Shown here in pieces: positions 1 through 13,214 of a stretch of 64,000 nt of DNA. Made by a program: the position numbers and the translations under genes. This stretch comes from Nannobrachium achirus (lineage: Eukaryota > Chordata > Actinopteri > Myctophiformes > Myctophidae). Below the pieces are notes generated by a model. That model searched no databases. It had not been told where the DNA came from and saw only the letters and a program-made list of their open reading frames with translations. Numbering within the stretch: the first letter of the stretch is position 1; each line of letters opens with the position of its first letter. The DNA lies in contig OY997641.1 of NCBI GenBank assembly GCA_963921795.1, positions 54,436,450 through 54,500,449 of the forward strand, read 5' to 3'.

Positions 1-275
1 TTCACTTGTATTCATCATGGCTGCAGATAAATGGATATATCTCGGATTCTTTTCCCATATTGTGCGTTTGTTCAAAACGGCCTGTTTTCTACCATAACCA
101 TAACTTCATCATCGCGGTTGTATTCTTTCTTCTACATGTGAAAGAAAAGACGTTCGTCAGTGTACATAATGGACACATGCTGTGTACATGGAGCCCTTTG
201 AAAGTCAGGTAAAAACAATAGGTAAAAGCCTTGGCAGTAATTTACATTAGTTATGACAAAACTATAGCAGTCTAA
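1..275. other. Unassigned non-coding sequence
   Basis: I see no gene here. A 68-codon open frame covers most of it but has no recognisable domain. The upstream coq7 exons must lie left of the window, because nothing between here and 3388 resembles the family's preceding exon. Confidence 0.4.
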
Positions 276-1247
<972 letters not shown>

Positions 1248-2749
1248 AAAGTGTTAAAAGACTGAGCTACTGAGCATTTCCAGGTCTTCTTGGTTTACAG
1301 ATATGACCACGGGTAACTAAATTTCATGCAGAGAAGGAATACACAAACACACGTTTTACACCCTCTCAGCACCTTGATGCCAGTCACACTCGCCACACTG
1401 GGTCAAAATCCAGCACCAAGGTGCCAACTCAGCTATTCATATCACACAGTTCCATGCTTATCAATGGTGCAATAGGGAATTCAAAACTGCCAGGCAGGTG
1501 ACATTTACCATGTGACTGAAAATTGTAGAAGGACCTGTCCAAGGACCAAGAACCCCTTAGCTGAAAGAGATATAAATACAATTGTGTTGCAGATTTCTTC
1601 TTCATAGATTTCATGGATGGCTTCATAGACATGTTTGACAGCACTATCATGTTGGATTTGTGTTAATGTGTATTTTCAGACATTTAATGGGCATTACTTA
1701 AAAAGTAAACTTGACCTTTCACTCTACTTGGTCTGCTCTAGAGGACCCCCTTATGGGTCCAGGACCCCCTTTTGATATCCATCCACGACTAGACTATTGG
1801 GCTGATACTTGATATTACATGACCGTTCAGTTTTAATTGCCATGCAACTATATACCTATAGAGTAGCTACATGCCTATACAGTATGTACATATTGCTCCA
1901 CTTTACTGTTGAATCTCCGTACATATATAACTACTATATATTATACATGTTACGCACATTGATCACATGCTCTTTTTTTTTATTTTTATCCCACAGTTTT
2001 GTAACCCATTTTGTTTCACTCAGTGCCAATTGCCTAAGCTATGTAATCCTGGGCTCTGCTCTCCCTCTGCCGTGCCTGGGGAGACAACGGACTGACCTCA
2101 TGCTTCCTTCAATGCACGAGTAGTCCAAGTTGTTTCTTTTCACCTGACAGGGTGGATTTCCCCAGTATGGACGGAGCGCATGGAAGGAGGAACACGTTAT
2201 TCCAACCAGTTCCTTTCCCCTCCATCAGGTGCCCCGGCTGGCCAGGGGGAGGCGTTATTGAGACCAGGATTACTGCATGTTTTTGTGAGGGTATCTACCC
2301 TAGGATCACATACTCTTAACTGCAACCTGGGTTCATTCCTAGCTGGGCATCAGGGTTGCATGTCATCCCTTTATTATAATCATTTACTGCCACCTACTGT
2401 ACCTTTTTTAAACTGCACTAGGACTAGTAGTTTGGACTGACAGTGAAGTTGGATGGATGGATGGATTTTTGGGTCCCCAGATAACAGTGTAGTGACAATT
2501 TGTGAACACCTTTTCCAAAAAGAAAAAGGCAAAATTCGGAGCTTGTAGATCTGCTATTTTTTACTACTTTTATCTGTGGAACCAAAAATGTAATTCCTCA
2601 ACTTCTACATTCCAAGTGTGAAAGGGTTGAGAACATCTGTGGTAAAGGAACATTCAAAATGTAATATATATTAACACTTGGGATGCCATTATTTTGGTAA
2701 TTATTTGGCTACAGAGTGCCACCATTCACTTGCGCTTTATTTTGAAGAC
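1248..2749. other. Unassigned intronic or intergenic sequence upstream of the coq7 exon
   Basis: I recognise no gene. A half copy of the window-wide hairpin module is at 2539-2562, and a short GGAT run is near 2450. If the coq7 gene continues left of the window, this is intron sequence. Confidence 0.4.
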
Positions 2750-2759
2750 CCCCGGAAGC

Positions 2760-3086
2760 AAGTTTCTAAATTCTAGGAGAGCTAAGGCAAGGAGCGCTCG
2801 TTTTCACCAGCGTCGGCAGGTTAGCTACTCAGTGTCTGTTTTACTGAGGTTAAGGTTAAGGTTAGGGTTAGAGTTAGGGTTAGGGTTAGAGTTAGGGTTA
2901 GGGTTAGGGTTAGAGTTGGAGTTAGGGTTAGGAATGGTTAAGGATAGGTTCAGGTTTTGGTGCACCTCCGCGGTCCAAGTGACTACAATGTAGCGCTCCC
3001 TATCTCCGGTTCAGCCAATCACAAGCTTCAAAAATGAGTCCGGGGCGTGGTTTTGCCTTAGCTCTCCTAGAATTTAGAAACTCGCG
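2760..3086. mobile_element. Short inverted-repeat element enclosing a telomere-like repeat
   Basis: Inverted arms of about 30 bp (left AAGTTTCTAAATTCTAGGAG near 2760, right complement near 3052-3082) are flanked on both sides by the 10-bp direct repeat CCCCGGAAGC (2750-2759 and 3087-3096). A 9-10-bp duplication would fit Mutator-like elements, but there is no coding sequence to confirm this. The interior contains the TTAGGG-type tract at 2848-2935. Confidence 0.65.
2848..2935 (+). repeat. Interstitial telomere-like (TTAGGG)n tract
   Basis: About fourteen GGTTAG/GGGTTA units with occasional GAGTTA variants lie wholly within the inverted-repeat element at 2760-3086. It is therefore a repeat carried by a transposon rather than a chromosome end. 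Confidence 0.85.
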
Positions 3087-3388
3087 CCCCGGAAGCCACT
3101 ATCGTGTCCATGTTGTGGAAATTCACAGTCTTGTAATGGCGACCAGTATGTTTATTTTCACACGGAAATGAAAATCCTAACCACGGCCTACTGTCAAGGC
3201 CCAGTGTCTCCATAAAAAAAAAAAAAAGGTTCTCTGCAATCGAAGCGTTTTTGGAAGTATATTCCGAGGTATAATAACAATCCTTGTTGTTTTAGTAGGG
3301 CAGCATTTAAGCAGAGAGCAGCTTCTCTTGGATATAATCCTTTCCCCGATACAATTGTACTTCTGAGTTGAATGTTTTTCTTTTTCAG

Positions 3389-6300
3389 CTGATCAAGGAG
3401 TTCCGGGATGATGAATTGGCACATCATGACACTGGACTGGACCACGATGCTGAATCAGTAAGTTCAAACATTCACCATTCATCAAGTTATATACCGTGCA
3501 CTCTACAGGCATGGTTGTTTTATGGTTGAGTTAAGCTTGCAATTACAAAAACATTCAGGTTAGGATTAGAATGACATTCAGAATTGTCAACTTTGTTGTC
3601 ACATCACTGGTTTACATGTGTAAAGATATTGTAGTTTTTGCGGCCATCGTTTTGTTGTTTTCCAGAAAGGGAGAAGAAGAAAAACAAGTGGGAGAGCAGG
3701 GAGGAAAAAAATCTAACTTTATTGCAGTGCGGTGTGTTGTGAGCTTTAGGGTTTGTGTTTGTTGTTCCTTGAAAGAACTTTGATTATTAACAAACTCTTA
3801 GCTGTGGATTAGAGGTCTTCGGACCTGCCCGAGATCCGAAATTACCCGCGATCCGAACCGAACCGAGCCGGGTAACGGGGCCGTTTTCTAGCTTTTACCG
3901 CGGGGCGGGCCGGGGCCGGGGCCGTCTGCCCCGGTTCCCCGGGTATCTCCTGTTACCCGAGTGGAGCCGAGACAGGCCGAGATTGAAGTGAAAGTGAACG
4001 CAACAACTGCACCAAATAGATAACGCCACACGATGGCACTAAAGATGCAGCATGTAATATGTTGCATTGGTTGTGAGAACTGAGAAGTAGAACTCACTCA
4101 GTCACAACAACACTGACTGTATCAGTTGGATTGTTATTATTATCAAAGATATTAACGTAACGTTTTGGTTAACGGTTTACAATGGAGTTGTCATTGCGTG
4201 TTGTCATGCTCTGCAGAGCAAAATGGACACTCAAAGCAGAAAGATATAATGAACAACACATGCGACAGAAAACGATAGCATTAGCATTGGCTATAGCCAA
4301 AGAAGAAGGAATAAAAACATGGATTTATTTGTATTTACAAACTGTCCGCATTGACTTACTGGTCTGGGAAAAGATCATCTTTTGGCGAGAGGCACAGCGC
4401 CGCTGACAGCAACAGCAGCACCGTGGCGACGTTAGGTAAGAAATATGTCTGATACAACTCTTAATATAATAACGTTGGCATTCTTTCATTTCGGGGCGAC
4501 AGGTTCGGGTCTCGGATCTCTCGTTCTGCTCGGGTATCGGATCCAATTTTTCTAATAACAGGCGGGGCCGTTCGGATCGGATCCATCACGTCTCGGGGCT
4601 GATCGGGTAACGGTTCTCAAATTCCAAATGATAGACGGGGCCATATGGGTCCGGGTCCGTTTCCCCCGGGTCCTTTTGGGTTCGGGTAGTTCAAATTGGA
4701 CCCGTGAAGACCTCTACTGTGGATGCAGTGACAGCAAGTTATAGAACACAAGAGGTGCATATGACAATAATGACATGCTACACAACAAAATGTGTTGGCC
4801 AGGGAAATGAGCCAAACACAATATGTACAAAAGTTCACACTGGACAGTCCCACCCCCTGGCCCATCATGGACAGCTCCACCCACCTCACCTGCTCCCACT
4901 TCACCACACCTGCACCCACTCGGCCCTAATCAGCTGCCTACATAAACTGCCTTTGCCCTCAAGTTCAGTAGCAGCAGCAGCAGACATGAGAGCTGGAGGT
5001 TGGAGAGTTTTCCTTGGATCTCAGACTAAACTCAAATCTGGGGTTATGCGTTAAATGAAAATAAAACCATAACACAAAATGGAATCCAACTCTTCAACTG
5101 GCATTCTTGCCGATGCCCCCATGGCGATTTTAACCCAACTTTAAACCAGCCCCCTGAAACCTCAAACCCTATAAAGCATGGTCCTTCGAGCCCGGATGAG
5201 CAAATTGCCATGGCCAAACCAAAAACAGATCAGGAGTGGTCAGACTGGCTGCAGGAGAGCAATCAAGTACTCCTGCTGATAAGGAAACACAAGACCTCGC
5301 TTCCTCCTGCAGCCAGTCCACCTCCTCGTCAGCCTCCTAATCTCCGCCTCCTGCAGCCCGGCACCCTCCTAGTCTCCGCCTCCTGCAGCCCGGCACCCTC
5401 CTAGTCTCCGCCTCCTGCAGCCCGGCACCCTCCTAGTCTCCGCCTCCTGCAGCCGAGGCTCCCTCCTAGTCTCCGCCTCCTGCAGCCGAGGCTCCCTCCT
5501 AGTCTCCGCCTCCTGCAGCCGAGGCACCCTCCTAGTCTCCGCCTCCTGCAGCCGAGGCTCCCTCCTAGTCTCCGCCTCCTGCAGCCGAGGCTCCCTCCTA
5601 GTCTCCGCCTCCTGCAGCCGAGGCACCCTCCTAGTCTCCGCCTCCTGCAGCCGAGGCTCCCTCCTAGTCTCCGCCTCCTGCAGCCCGGCACCCTCCTAGT
5701 CTCCGCCTCCTGCAGCTGAGGCACCCTCCTAGTCTCCGCCTCCTGCAGCCGAGGCTCCCTCCTAGTCTCCGCCTCCTGCAGCCCGGCACCCTTCTAGTCT
5801 CCGCCTCCTGCAGCCCGGCACCCTCCTAGTCTCCGCCTCCTGCAGCCCGGCACCCTCCTAGTCTCCGCCTCCTGCAGCCGAGGCTCCCTCCTAGTCTCCG
5901 CCTCCTGCAGCCCGGCACCCTCCTAGTCTCCGCCTCCTGCAGCCCGGCTCCCTTCTAGTCTCCTACTCCGCCTCCTGCAGCCCGGCCACCTCCTGTCTCC
6001 TCGTCTCCGGCACCCCAGGCTCCACCTTCAACCTCAGTCTCCGCCTCCAACAGCCAGTTCACCTGAGCCTTCCCCTGCACCTGGGCCCCCACAGTTTCGG
6101 CCGCCACCTGAGCCCCCCCCCAGTACCCATCTGTTCCTCATGGGGCGGCCCTATCCCAGTGTGACTTTTTTTTGGTTAAAATCTTGCAGATTTGGGGCGG
6201 CTGTACAAAAGTTCACACTGGACAGTCCCACCCCCTGGCCCATCATGGACAGCTCCACCCACCTCACCTGCTCCCACTTCACCACACCTGCACCCACTCG

Positions 6301-7801
6301 GCCCTAATCAGCTGCCTACATAAACTGCCTTTGCCCTCAAGTTCAGTAGCAGCAGCAGCAGACATGAGAGCTGGAGGTTGGAGAGTTTTCCTTGGATCTC
6401 AGACTAAACTCAAATCTGGGGTTATGCGTTAAATGAAAATAAAACCATAACACAAAATGGAATCCAACTCTTCAACTGGCATTCTTGCCGATGCCCCCAT
6501 GGCGATTTTAACCCAACTTTAAACCAGCCCCCTGAAACCTCAAACCCTATAAAACACAATATACTGTAGTGTTTATACAGTATTGGCCCACGTTGGCTCT
6601 TGTAAAATGTTTGACAATCGCTGATGGCCTGGCCAGTGACTGATTTGGTGTGTCTCTGGGTCTCGCTTCCAGTCAACCCGGTTCTCCATACATTTGGCCA
6701 GCTCGTTGGTACTCTGCGTTCCTGCATCTTTCTTGAGTGCATCGTTAATGTCAAAGTTAAAATGTTTAGGTTACTTGAACTCACGCTCACTGCTATCCAG
6801 TAGTTGTCAGGTAATGATAGTGTATGTTGTAGGTTTTGGTTCAGGACTTGCTAGTATCTAGTAGTTGACAGGTAAAGCGAGTGTATGACTGTTGTACGGT
6901 ATGTTTTGGTTCAGGGCCTGCTTGTGGTGAAACATGATTGATAAAAATGTCAACCACCTACTAGTCTTGTTATTGCATTGTTGTTCACGTCATCAGTCAT
7001 CTCATCTTGCTCGTGCACCTACACTATAGTGCACGAGCAGCAGTCTACTCTAGACTGGAGAAGCGAGATCATTGCGACCCAAGGTCGCAGTTTACCATGC
7101 GAAATGTCACAGCTTGTCTGTGTGTGTGTACACATCTTTACAGTCTATGGGTTGGTTCCCTTGACACATCACTGTGACATCACAGGTGATATGCCCATAT
7201 ATGAAGATCCCTGATGTCATCGATATATATATCACTGGCCAGATGGCCAAGACACGGCCCATATCTGTGTGGCTGGTTCAGATAGGGATATCCATGTATG
7301 GGCATAAAATATAATGTATGTTGTGATGTCATGGGAACCACTCTAACAGAATCCCTTTTATGCCCACATATGGAGATCCCTGATGTCATCAATATTAAGC
7401 CCATATCTAACAGGACTTTATATGGGAATGCCCATATATGGAGGAAGACAGCCCATATCTGTGCGGCTGGTTCAGACAGGGATCTCCATGTATGGGCATA
7501 AATTGGATGTACTATATACAGTACATGGATCTCCATATACTGTATGGGTAACTGGTCCGAGATACATCACTGGCCAGATGGCCAAGAATTTCCAACTCAC
7601 CCTTTAGGGCGAGGTCGCATGTCGCCCTGAGGCGTCTTACTAGTAGTATGTACAGTACACAGTACAGTACAGTAAAGGTAAAACAAAACAAAAGTGGTCA
7701 TCACTGTTTTGTTTCCTCTGCAGGTTCCTGGCTACTGGCTCCTGAAGGCTGTCATACAGGCAGGATGCAAAGCTGCCATTTATGCCTCTGAACGTGTCTA
7801 G
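3389..7801 (+). CDS. coq7: coq7, 5-demethoxyubiquinone hydroxylase: last two coding exons (5' end outside window)
   Basis: COQ7 is the di-iron hydroxylase of the inner mitochondrial membrane that makes the penultimate ubiquinone intermediate. Two exons are visible. 3389-3457 (23 codons, phase 0, after TTTTTCAG and before GTAAGT) encodes [20 protein letters not shown] and then AES. It carries the ExxH iron-ligand motif (ELAH) and the family signature HHDxGLDHDAE. 7724-7801 encodes [20 protein letters not shown] followed by ASERV and TAG, the usual COQ7 C-terminus (human ends in ...IQAGC.VAIYLSERL). Both splice pairs are canonical and in phase. The intervening 4.27-kb intron is packed with young transposons. 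Earlier exons must lie left of the window. Identification rests on recalled family sequence plus the neighbouring itpripl2 and syt17, as in mammals. Confidence 0.93.
3810..4716. mobile_element. Non-autonomous hAT element in coq7 intron
   Basis: The ends are TAGAGGTCTTC and its complement GAAGACCTCTA. They are flanked by a perfect 8-bp duplication CTGTGGAT (3802-3809, 4717-4724), the hAT hallmark. The interior is GC-rich with CCGAACC/GGTTCGG-like subterminal repeats and no transposase. Confidence 0.92.
4824..6556 (+). mobile_element. Young non-autonomous LTR retrotransposon (complete, both LTRs)
   Basis: Two direct repeats of exactly 355 bp (4824-5178 and 6202-6556) start TGTACAAAAG and end CA. 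The only difference I found is one base near the end (AAAGCA versus AAAACA). A 5-bp duplication CAATA flanks the element (4819-4823, 6557-6561). A primer site TGGTCCTTCGAG starts right after the 5' LTR and matches the 3' end of tRNA-Tyr apart from one extra C. A G-rich purine tract precedes the 3' LTR (about 6188-6201). The 1-kb interior has no reverse transcriptase, protease or integrase; most of it is the minisatellite at about 5330-5985. Near-identical LTRs imply recent insertion using enzymes from another element. Confidence 0.93.
5330..5985. repeat. 32/33-bp minisatellite inside the LTR element
   Basis: About twenty tandem units begin TCTCCGCCTCCTGCAGCC and come in two interleaved types: 32 bp with CGGCACCCTCCTAG and 33 bp with GAGGCTCCCTCCTAG. 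The 33-bp type is a multiple of three, which opens Arg/Gln/Glu-rich frames on the minus strand. These are repeat artefacts, not a gene. Confidence 0.93.
7050..7650. repeat. Dispersed repeat with CCCATATATGGAGATCC motifs, copy 1
   Basis: It shares several blocks with 22080-22470: GTTTACCATG, GTCACAGCTTGTC, TCCCTTTTATGCCCA, ATATGGAGATCCCTG and, at the right edge, GTCGCCCTGAGGCGTCTTAC. The inside is a series of self-complementary ATATGGGC/GCCCATAT blocks. It is a transposon family without coding sequence, and its left edge is uncertain. Confidence 0.6.
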
Positions 7802-8394
7802 AGACTCATCATCACTCTTTGGATTAAAAGACCATTGACTCTGAACTTTTGACCGAGGCAATGAACTTATAACATGTGGATTTCAAACTGCTTCACTGTA
7901 GTTGTTTAAGGTTACAAAAGGAGCAGGAGCTCAATGATAAAATGTTACGTTCAAATACTTTTAAGCTTGAAGAGGATGCTGGGCCTGTTATGTGAAGAAA
8001 CATAAGAACAATCCCCCAGAGTTTGAACAAAGGATTATGAAGTCAGCTACCCTTTCTTTACGAAAATAGAATGAACACTGACATTTACCTTCCTGATTTG
8101 AAAATGGCACGTCGTGGTGTGACATGTTGTGATCTTGTAAATGAGCTTTAATGGTTTAGTGAAGATTGTGATTGTTCACACACATAATACAATACCCACA
8201 GAGGTTTTGACATGAATCAACACACTGGCGTGCAGCTCATGTCCACAGTATCCAACCTCCTGATCATAGTTGCCAATCTAAATAAAGGCCAAGAGGGTGT
8301 AAGCAAAATTTCCTTAGAACTCGAGGTTCCGGTGTGTACTGGTATTCTAAACGTTAATAACGTGACAAACCAATGTGATGTGATGTTAAATAAA
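7802..8394 (+). other. coq7: coq7 3' untranslated region with polyadenylation signals
   Basis: Sequence after the TAG stop contains AATAAA at 8281-8286 and again at 8389-8394. These would give a 3' UTR of roughly 0.5-0.6 kb. No other gene is seen to 8880; an open frame at 8505-8732 has no recognised homology. Confidence 0.55.
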
Positions 8395-8880
8395 CTTGCA
8401 GACTATTGCACACTGATGTCTTGATGTGATTAATAGTTAACAATATTTAATGGTGTTAAATACCATTACCCCAGACGGTAATATACTAATTCAGATCTTT
8501 ACTCTTGGAGGCACTGGCCAGCTGCCTCCATGTCCCTCTTTGCCATTTACCAAGGCTCTGTAAAGAAGGAAAGGACAGGTACATCACTTTCTTTTCAGGC
8601 AATTCCTGCGGGCAGATTCGTCGTACTGGGAGGCAAACTGGAGCTGAAGGTTTGATGGTATGCATAGAAGTCAATGAGAGAGGAGGAAAAGCATATGATT
8701 ATGTGTCTGATTTTGCAGTAACTGGGCTGTAATCGCAAGACTGTTATTAGTGCCAGCATGTCAACCATTTCTTGCGATGACAGACCATACTGTGAGGAAC
8801 TTATTCTGTGCCCTTTAGATACATCAAGAAAATGATATAGCCTATTGAGCACATCGAGAACCAGCAGATGACAAATTATT

Positions 8881-9130
8881 AGGGCTGTCACGATTATGAC
8901 ATCTTACATTGTCACACAAATAATTGTGATTAACGATTTAATCGTGTTTTAATAGTTGAACATTGGAACATAATGAATACAAAATTACATTTCTGTTTGC
9001 TTTTTAGGCTGTAAAGTTGTTGCCTGACTGCAAGCGCCAGACATCTCACACTACTTTTCACTTCGGGAGAGAGTCTGAGATTACGGACGGAGATTCTACT
9101 TCGGCGTGGGCGGGCTAAAGCCTATTGACG

Positions 9131-9168
<38 letters not shown>

Positions 9169-9831
9169 ACACACACACACACGCGACGGCGACGTGGCGT
9201 GACATTGCAAAAATACGTTATTTCTCATAACATATTATATGTCTGCATGTTTACGTTAGTGCAAAATGGTATTAAAACGTGAGGAAACGGCACTATTTCA
9301 TAGTTTATTAAAATAATACGAGTCGAGTCTGACTCCGCCATGACAGTTTTCACGGACCAAAGAGTCCACTAGACTCTCACGTGGGCAGAGGACACCAATC
9401 AGAGTCCACGAGCGAGTCTCACGTGAGCTCAAGAGCTCTGTTTGGAGGGGGCTGGGACCGGAGCAGCCAAACCACGTGCCCCAAGCATACAACCCTGATT
9501 GGCCCATTCAATGCGCCCGCTTTTCAGGCGCGCTCGAAATAAAATAAAATATGTGCAGCTTCAGTCCACACTACAAACCACCCACCAACAGGGGTCTGGT
9601 GATGTGCGGACTGAAGTATCAGGCTAGTAAAGTTGCACAGGGCGGATATGACAAATAACCTGAATATACAAAGAATTTATACTTATAAATAAATGTGAAA
9701 CAAATAGTGGAAATAGACGAAAATTGTGGAAATAGCAGATCTACGAGCGCACAACACAGCTCAAAATGTATGAACATCTGGAAAACGATTTTCAATTAGA
9801 CGATTATTATGTAATGATTGTGACAGCCCTA
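8881..9831. mobile_element. hAT-like non-autonomous element (TAGGGCTGTCAC ends)
   Basis: The left end TAGGGCTGTCACGATTAT is mirrored on the right by an ATGATTGTGACAGCCCTA-type end. Flanks CAAATTAT and CCGATTAT agree at 6 of 8 positions, a decayed 8-bp duplication. The interior has a CA microsatellite near 9132-9182 and a half copy of the window-wide hairpin at 9731-9760. Confidence 0.7.
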
Positions 9832-12044
9832 CCGATTATATGACAAAGGTCACCTCCGTTTTGCTTGTGCCAGACGTGCGTCATCAGCATGTGCCATGGT
9901 GGAGAACATGTCTGCTTCCTGCTTTACATCGCCTTTCATACCAGCCACACAAGCCCTGCAGAGGTCCTTGCCGTCACAAATGGAAATATAAAGTTGAGAA
10001 TCAACACAGATACGAACACATGATGAGTGTTTATTTAATGAATGGCATGACGGGGCTTAAAGGAATGCAGTGTCACCACTAGTTTGATGCTGTGTCCTGA
10101 CAGCAGTTTCTGGTCTTGCTGTTTTCTGAGCTCTTTTTCATTCCTTTTTTCCTCCATCTTAAATAAAAAAGACATCCCAGAAAAACCATGCACTGCAGTA
10201 AGCAGTCATGCAAGACAGGGGAAGGATGATAAGAGAGAAAGATTAGGTAATAACATTATGTTTCATGGCAGATTGTGTTTTTCATGTTGTGTTTCTATTG
10301 TTGACCTGTAGGCTTTCATTGTCTCCCTTTTAGAATAGAAGACAGCCCAGAAACACTAGCTTGGCTATGGCCCCTGAATCGCTAGCCACGCCCATTAAAA
10401 AAATATATATATTCTGGCCATTAAGTGGTCTGGTGACGCTGTCGAAGGTGCGGCTTTCTCGGTTGAAAATCGAGTAAATGAACCAGTCTCACTTTGGCCA
10501 CACCTTTGGCTGCGCTGGGAGGGCTTTTAGACTGAATAATCATAATTCAGGCTACAGAAACACCAAAAGTGCAGCAGTAACCAGGTCCAGTCAGCCCCTC
10601 CAGTCCAAGGAAGCAATTAAGGTAGGCCTACTGTAAATGCTTGCAGCCATTGGTCGGTGTCAGCTCCACGCTTAAAGTATACTCTCAACCAATCACATAC
10701 AGCGCCCGATTTAAACTGTGTTGTTTGCATGGCTGATTCCTGCTTGCTGTTGCTGTCTGGGCAGCTGCTTGCTTGCTGCTACTGCTCACCCTCCACCACC
10801 CCAACTACTGTTTTGGATCTTCTTGTATGTGCTTTTGGGGATTCGGAATGACCTATTGGAAGGGGAGATGTAGTGTGCTCCATCAGAGTACATAAAAAGA
10901 GATCCATTCATTGCCAAACCAAAATAAATGTATTGCACATTTTTATATTCATTACAAATATATATATTTACTTCAATTATTGAGTTGTCCTTGCTGAACT
11001 GCTAGCACAGAATAATAAATGATCATTCCCCAATTACGACATACCCAGAACAAGGACGCTATAGGTTCAAGTGCTTAAGCCTTGTTGAAAGACTCAAAAC
11101 TATTTGATCTGTCAATCCAGATCCCTGATGATTATTAGTAGTCGTAGTATTGATGTTGTTTACAGTTTACAGTTTAGGCATTTAGCAGACGCTTTTAATC
11201 CAAAGCGACTTACAATAAGCAGATAATACATCACTATAATAAACAAGATAACATGTCAGAACATCAACAACAATATACAAATGCATATGAATATCAATCT
11301 AAAAAAAAACAATATCAGTAAAGAAAAAAGGATTCTAAAAAAACCTAAAAACAAATGCTAACTAGCTACATGTAAGGTCATTGAGTGTTTCAGTAGTGCT
11401 ATGGGTTTAAGTGGAGTCTGAAAAGGTGAGTCTTCAGTCCACGGCGAAAGCTGGCGAGTGAGTCCGTAGTTCTAAGTGCGACAGGGAGTTTATTCCACAG
11501 CTTGGGGGTCAGGAGGGCAAACTGTCTCGGACGAGTGGATTGTTGTTAATAATAATTATAATCTTTATTTATATAGCAGCTTATAGAGACAAAATGCATC
11601 TGAAAGTGCTTTACACAAAAGAAAATCATCAAAGAATGCATAAAACACAATAGAAGCAGATATATAAAATGAGCATAAAACTATGAAATGAGCATTAAAA
11701 CTGTACAAAAGCAACAAAACAAATTAAAATATTTATAAAAGATAATCACTAATATAGTCAAGACTGAATAAACATATCTTAAGATGACACTTAAAAGATT
11801 GTCTAGGTCCTCCAGAGGTATTCCAGAGGCTAAGGGCATAGCAACTAAAAGTGTCCTCTCTACTGTCTTGGTCCTGACTTAACTGAACTGTTCAGAGTTC
11901 AGTGCCAGGGAACCTCAGAGATCTACTTTATATCTTATGCTATGCATGATTATGGAGTGATCTACAGGTAACCAGTGCAGCGATCTTACCCATTTAGAAC
12001 AGGTACACATTATTGTGTATCATTATTTTATGCTTTAAGTATTG
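9832..12044. other. Intergenic, old dispersed repeats only
   Basis: I see no gene. At about 11165-11220 is the common fish repeat block TTTAGCAGACGCTTTTA followed by CCAAAGCGACTTACA. At about 11545-11660 is the TTTATTTATATAGCA...AAAGTGCTTTACA block seen in many fish dispersed repeats. The rest is AT-rich and unassigned. Confidence 0.4.
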
Positions 12045-12292
12045 AAAAATAGCAGATATACAAGCTCACAGCGCGGCACCGAGTGCCGCGCTGCGAGCTT
12101 GTAGATCTGCTATTTTTGAACATTTTTGAAAATTAGAATCTTTTGATTATTTATTTTTTTGAAAAACCCTATGTTTCTATGTCAGCAATCTGGCCAGCCA
12201 TCGTCAAAGAAAAGAGATCTACAATAGCAGATCTACAAGCTCGCAGCGCGGCACCGAGTGCCGCGCTGTGAGCTTGTATATGTGCTATTTTT
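12045..12292. repeat. Double-hairpin element, short version
   Basis: Two near-perfect hairpins (12045-12117 and 12223-12292) each have arms AGCAGAT(C/A)TACAAGCTC / GAGCTTGTAGATCTGCT and a GCGGCACCGAGTGCCGC core. They are separated by about 105 bp of unique spacer. The right hairpin runs into TGGTTAAAGCATTCAATAAT, which also edges the larger copies at 23898-24478 and 53223-53811. Confidence 0.85.
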
Positions 12293-13214
12293 CACTGGTT
12301 AAAGCATTCAATAATTCAAAGACACCCATGTTCAACCCATCTTCATACAATTGGTCCTCAGGAATGCACCTTATTATGGTTCCATTACCATCATCGATTC
12401 TGGCTTTCTATTCCTGGAAAGTTAGCATTCAATATAATGGAAGCCATTGTTCTTGCGTTTATAGAAAAAAAGAAAAAAAAAACCTGCCTAACGACGATGT
12501 CACTGGTAGGCGGGTTTCTGAAGTGTCCAAGGCACTCCTATGAAACCCAGACCGAGTAGAAGTCATCTACAGTACTTGACCAATAGCTTTCTTTGGCAGA
12601 TCATCCAGGTCAATGTTACTGTAGTCCAGCTTACTACTACTGTTACTGTTACTGTTACTGTTACTAATGTCCAGTGGAAGTTAGACATGGCTTTAGTGAG
12701 GTTAAGGTTAGTGTAAGGATCTTGGGAGGGCATTCCCTACATCATTTCTAGGTGTGTTTGTTTTCATTAACAAAATAGTAATAAAAGAAATATACAAGGA
12801 TTCAGTCAAATGTGAAGGAGAATGCCAAAAAAGAAATTCATCAAGCATAATGCCAAGGAATCGTGTGGGATGTTATCAATATCTATTTTAGATGAGTTGT
12901 TAAAAATATGTGGTTCAAGGTACTTAGAAATGTATTAGACTGAAACCAAATTAAAACCATTTAACACCTTTATAATGGTGTTGTCCACCTATATTGACAA
13001 CCATAACATGAAACCCAGACAGCTGTTATGCAGCTGTCTGGGTAATGTCTAATGTAATGTCTCAAACTGGTTATAAACAGTAACATTTATAAACCTCATG
13101 ATCTTGGAGGGCTCCAGTCAGTCAGCCCATGGTCATGTATGTAAGTTTACTTATTATTATTCACACTAGCAAGCACCACCAGTGCTCCTGCATGTTATGC
13201 TGTACATAGTCAGG

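Noticed and set aside
5369-5724. Minus-strand frames with an 11-residue [11 protein letters not shown]-type repeat
   Set aside because: They are translations of the 33-bp minisatellite inside a non-coding LTR element.
8505-8732. 75-codon plus-strand frame and overlapping minus frame
   Set aside because: No recognisable family, no convincing splice partners, and it lies among repeats.
13014-13042. CCCAGACAGCTG hairpin read as a terminator
   Set aside because: This is eukaryotic DNA, where such intrinsic terminators do not apply; it is a chance or repeat-derived palindrome.
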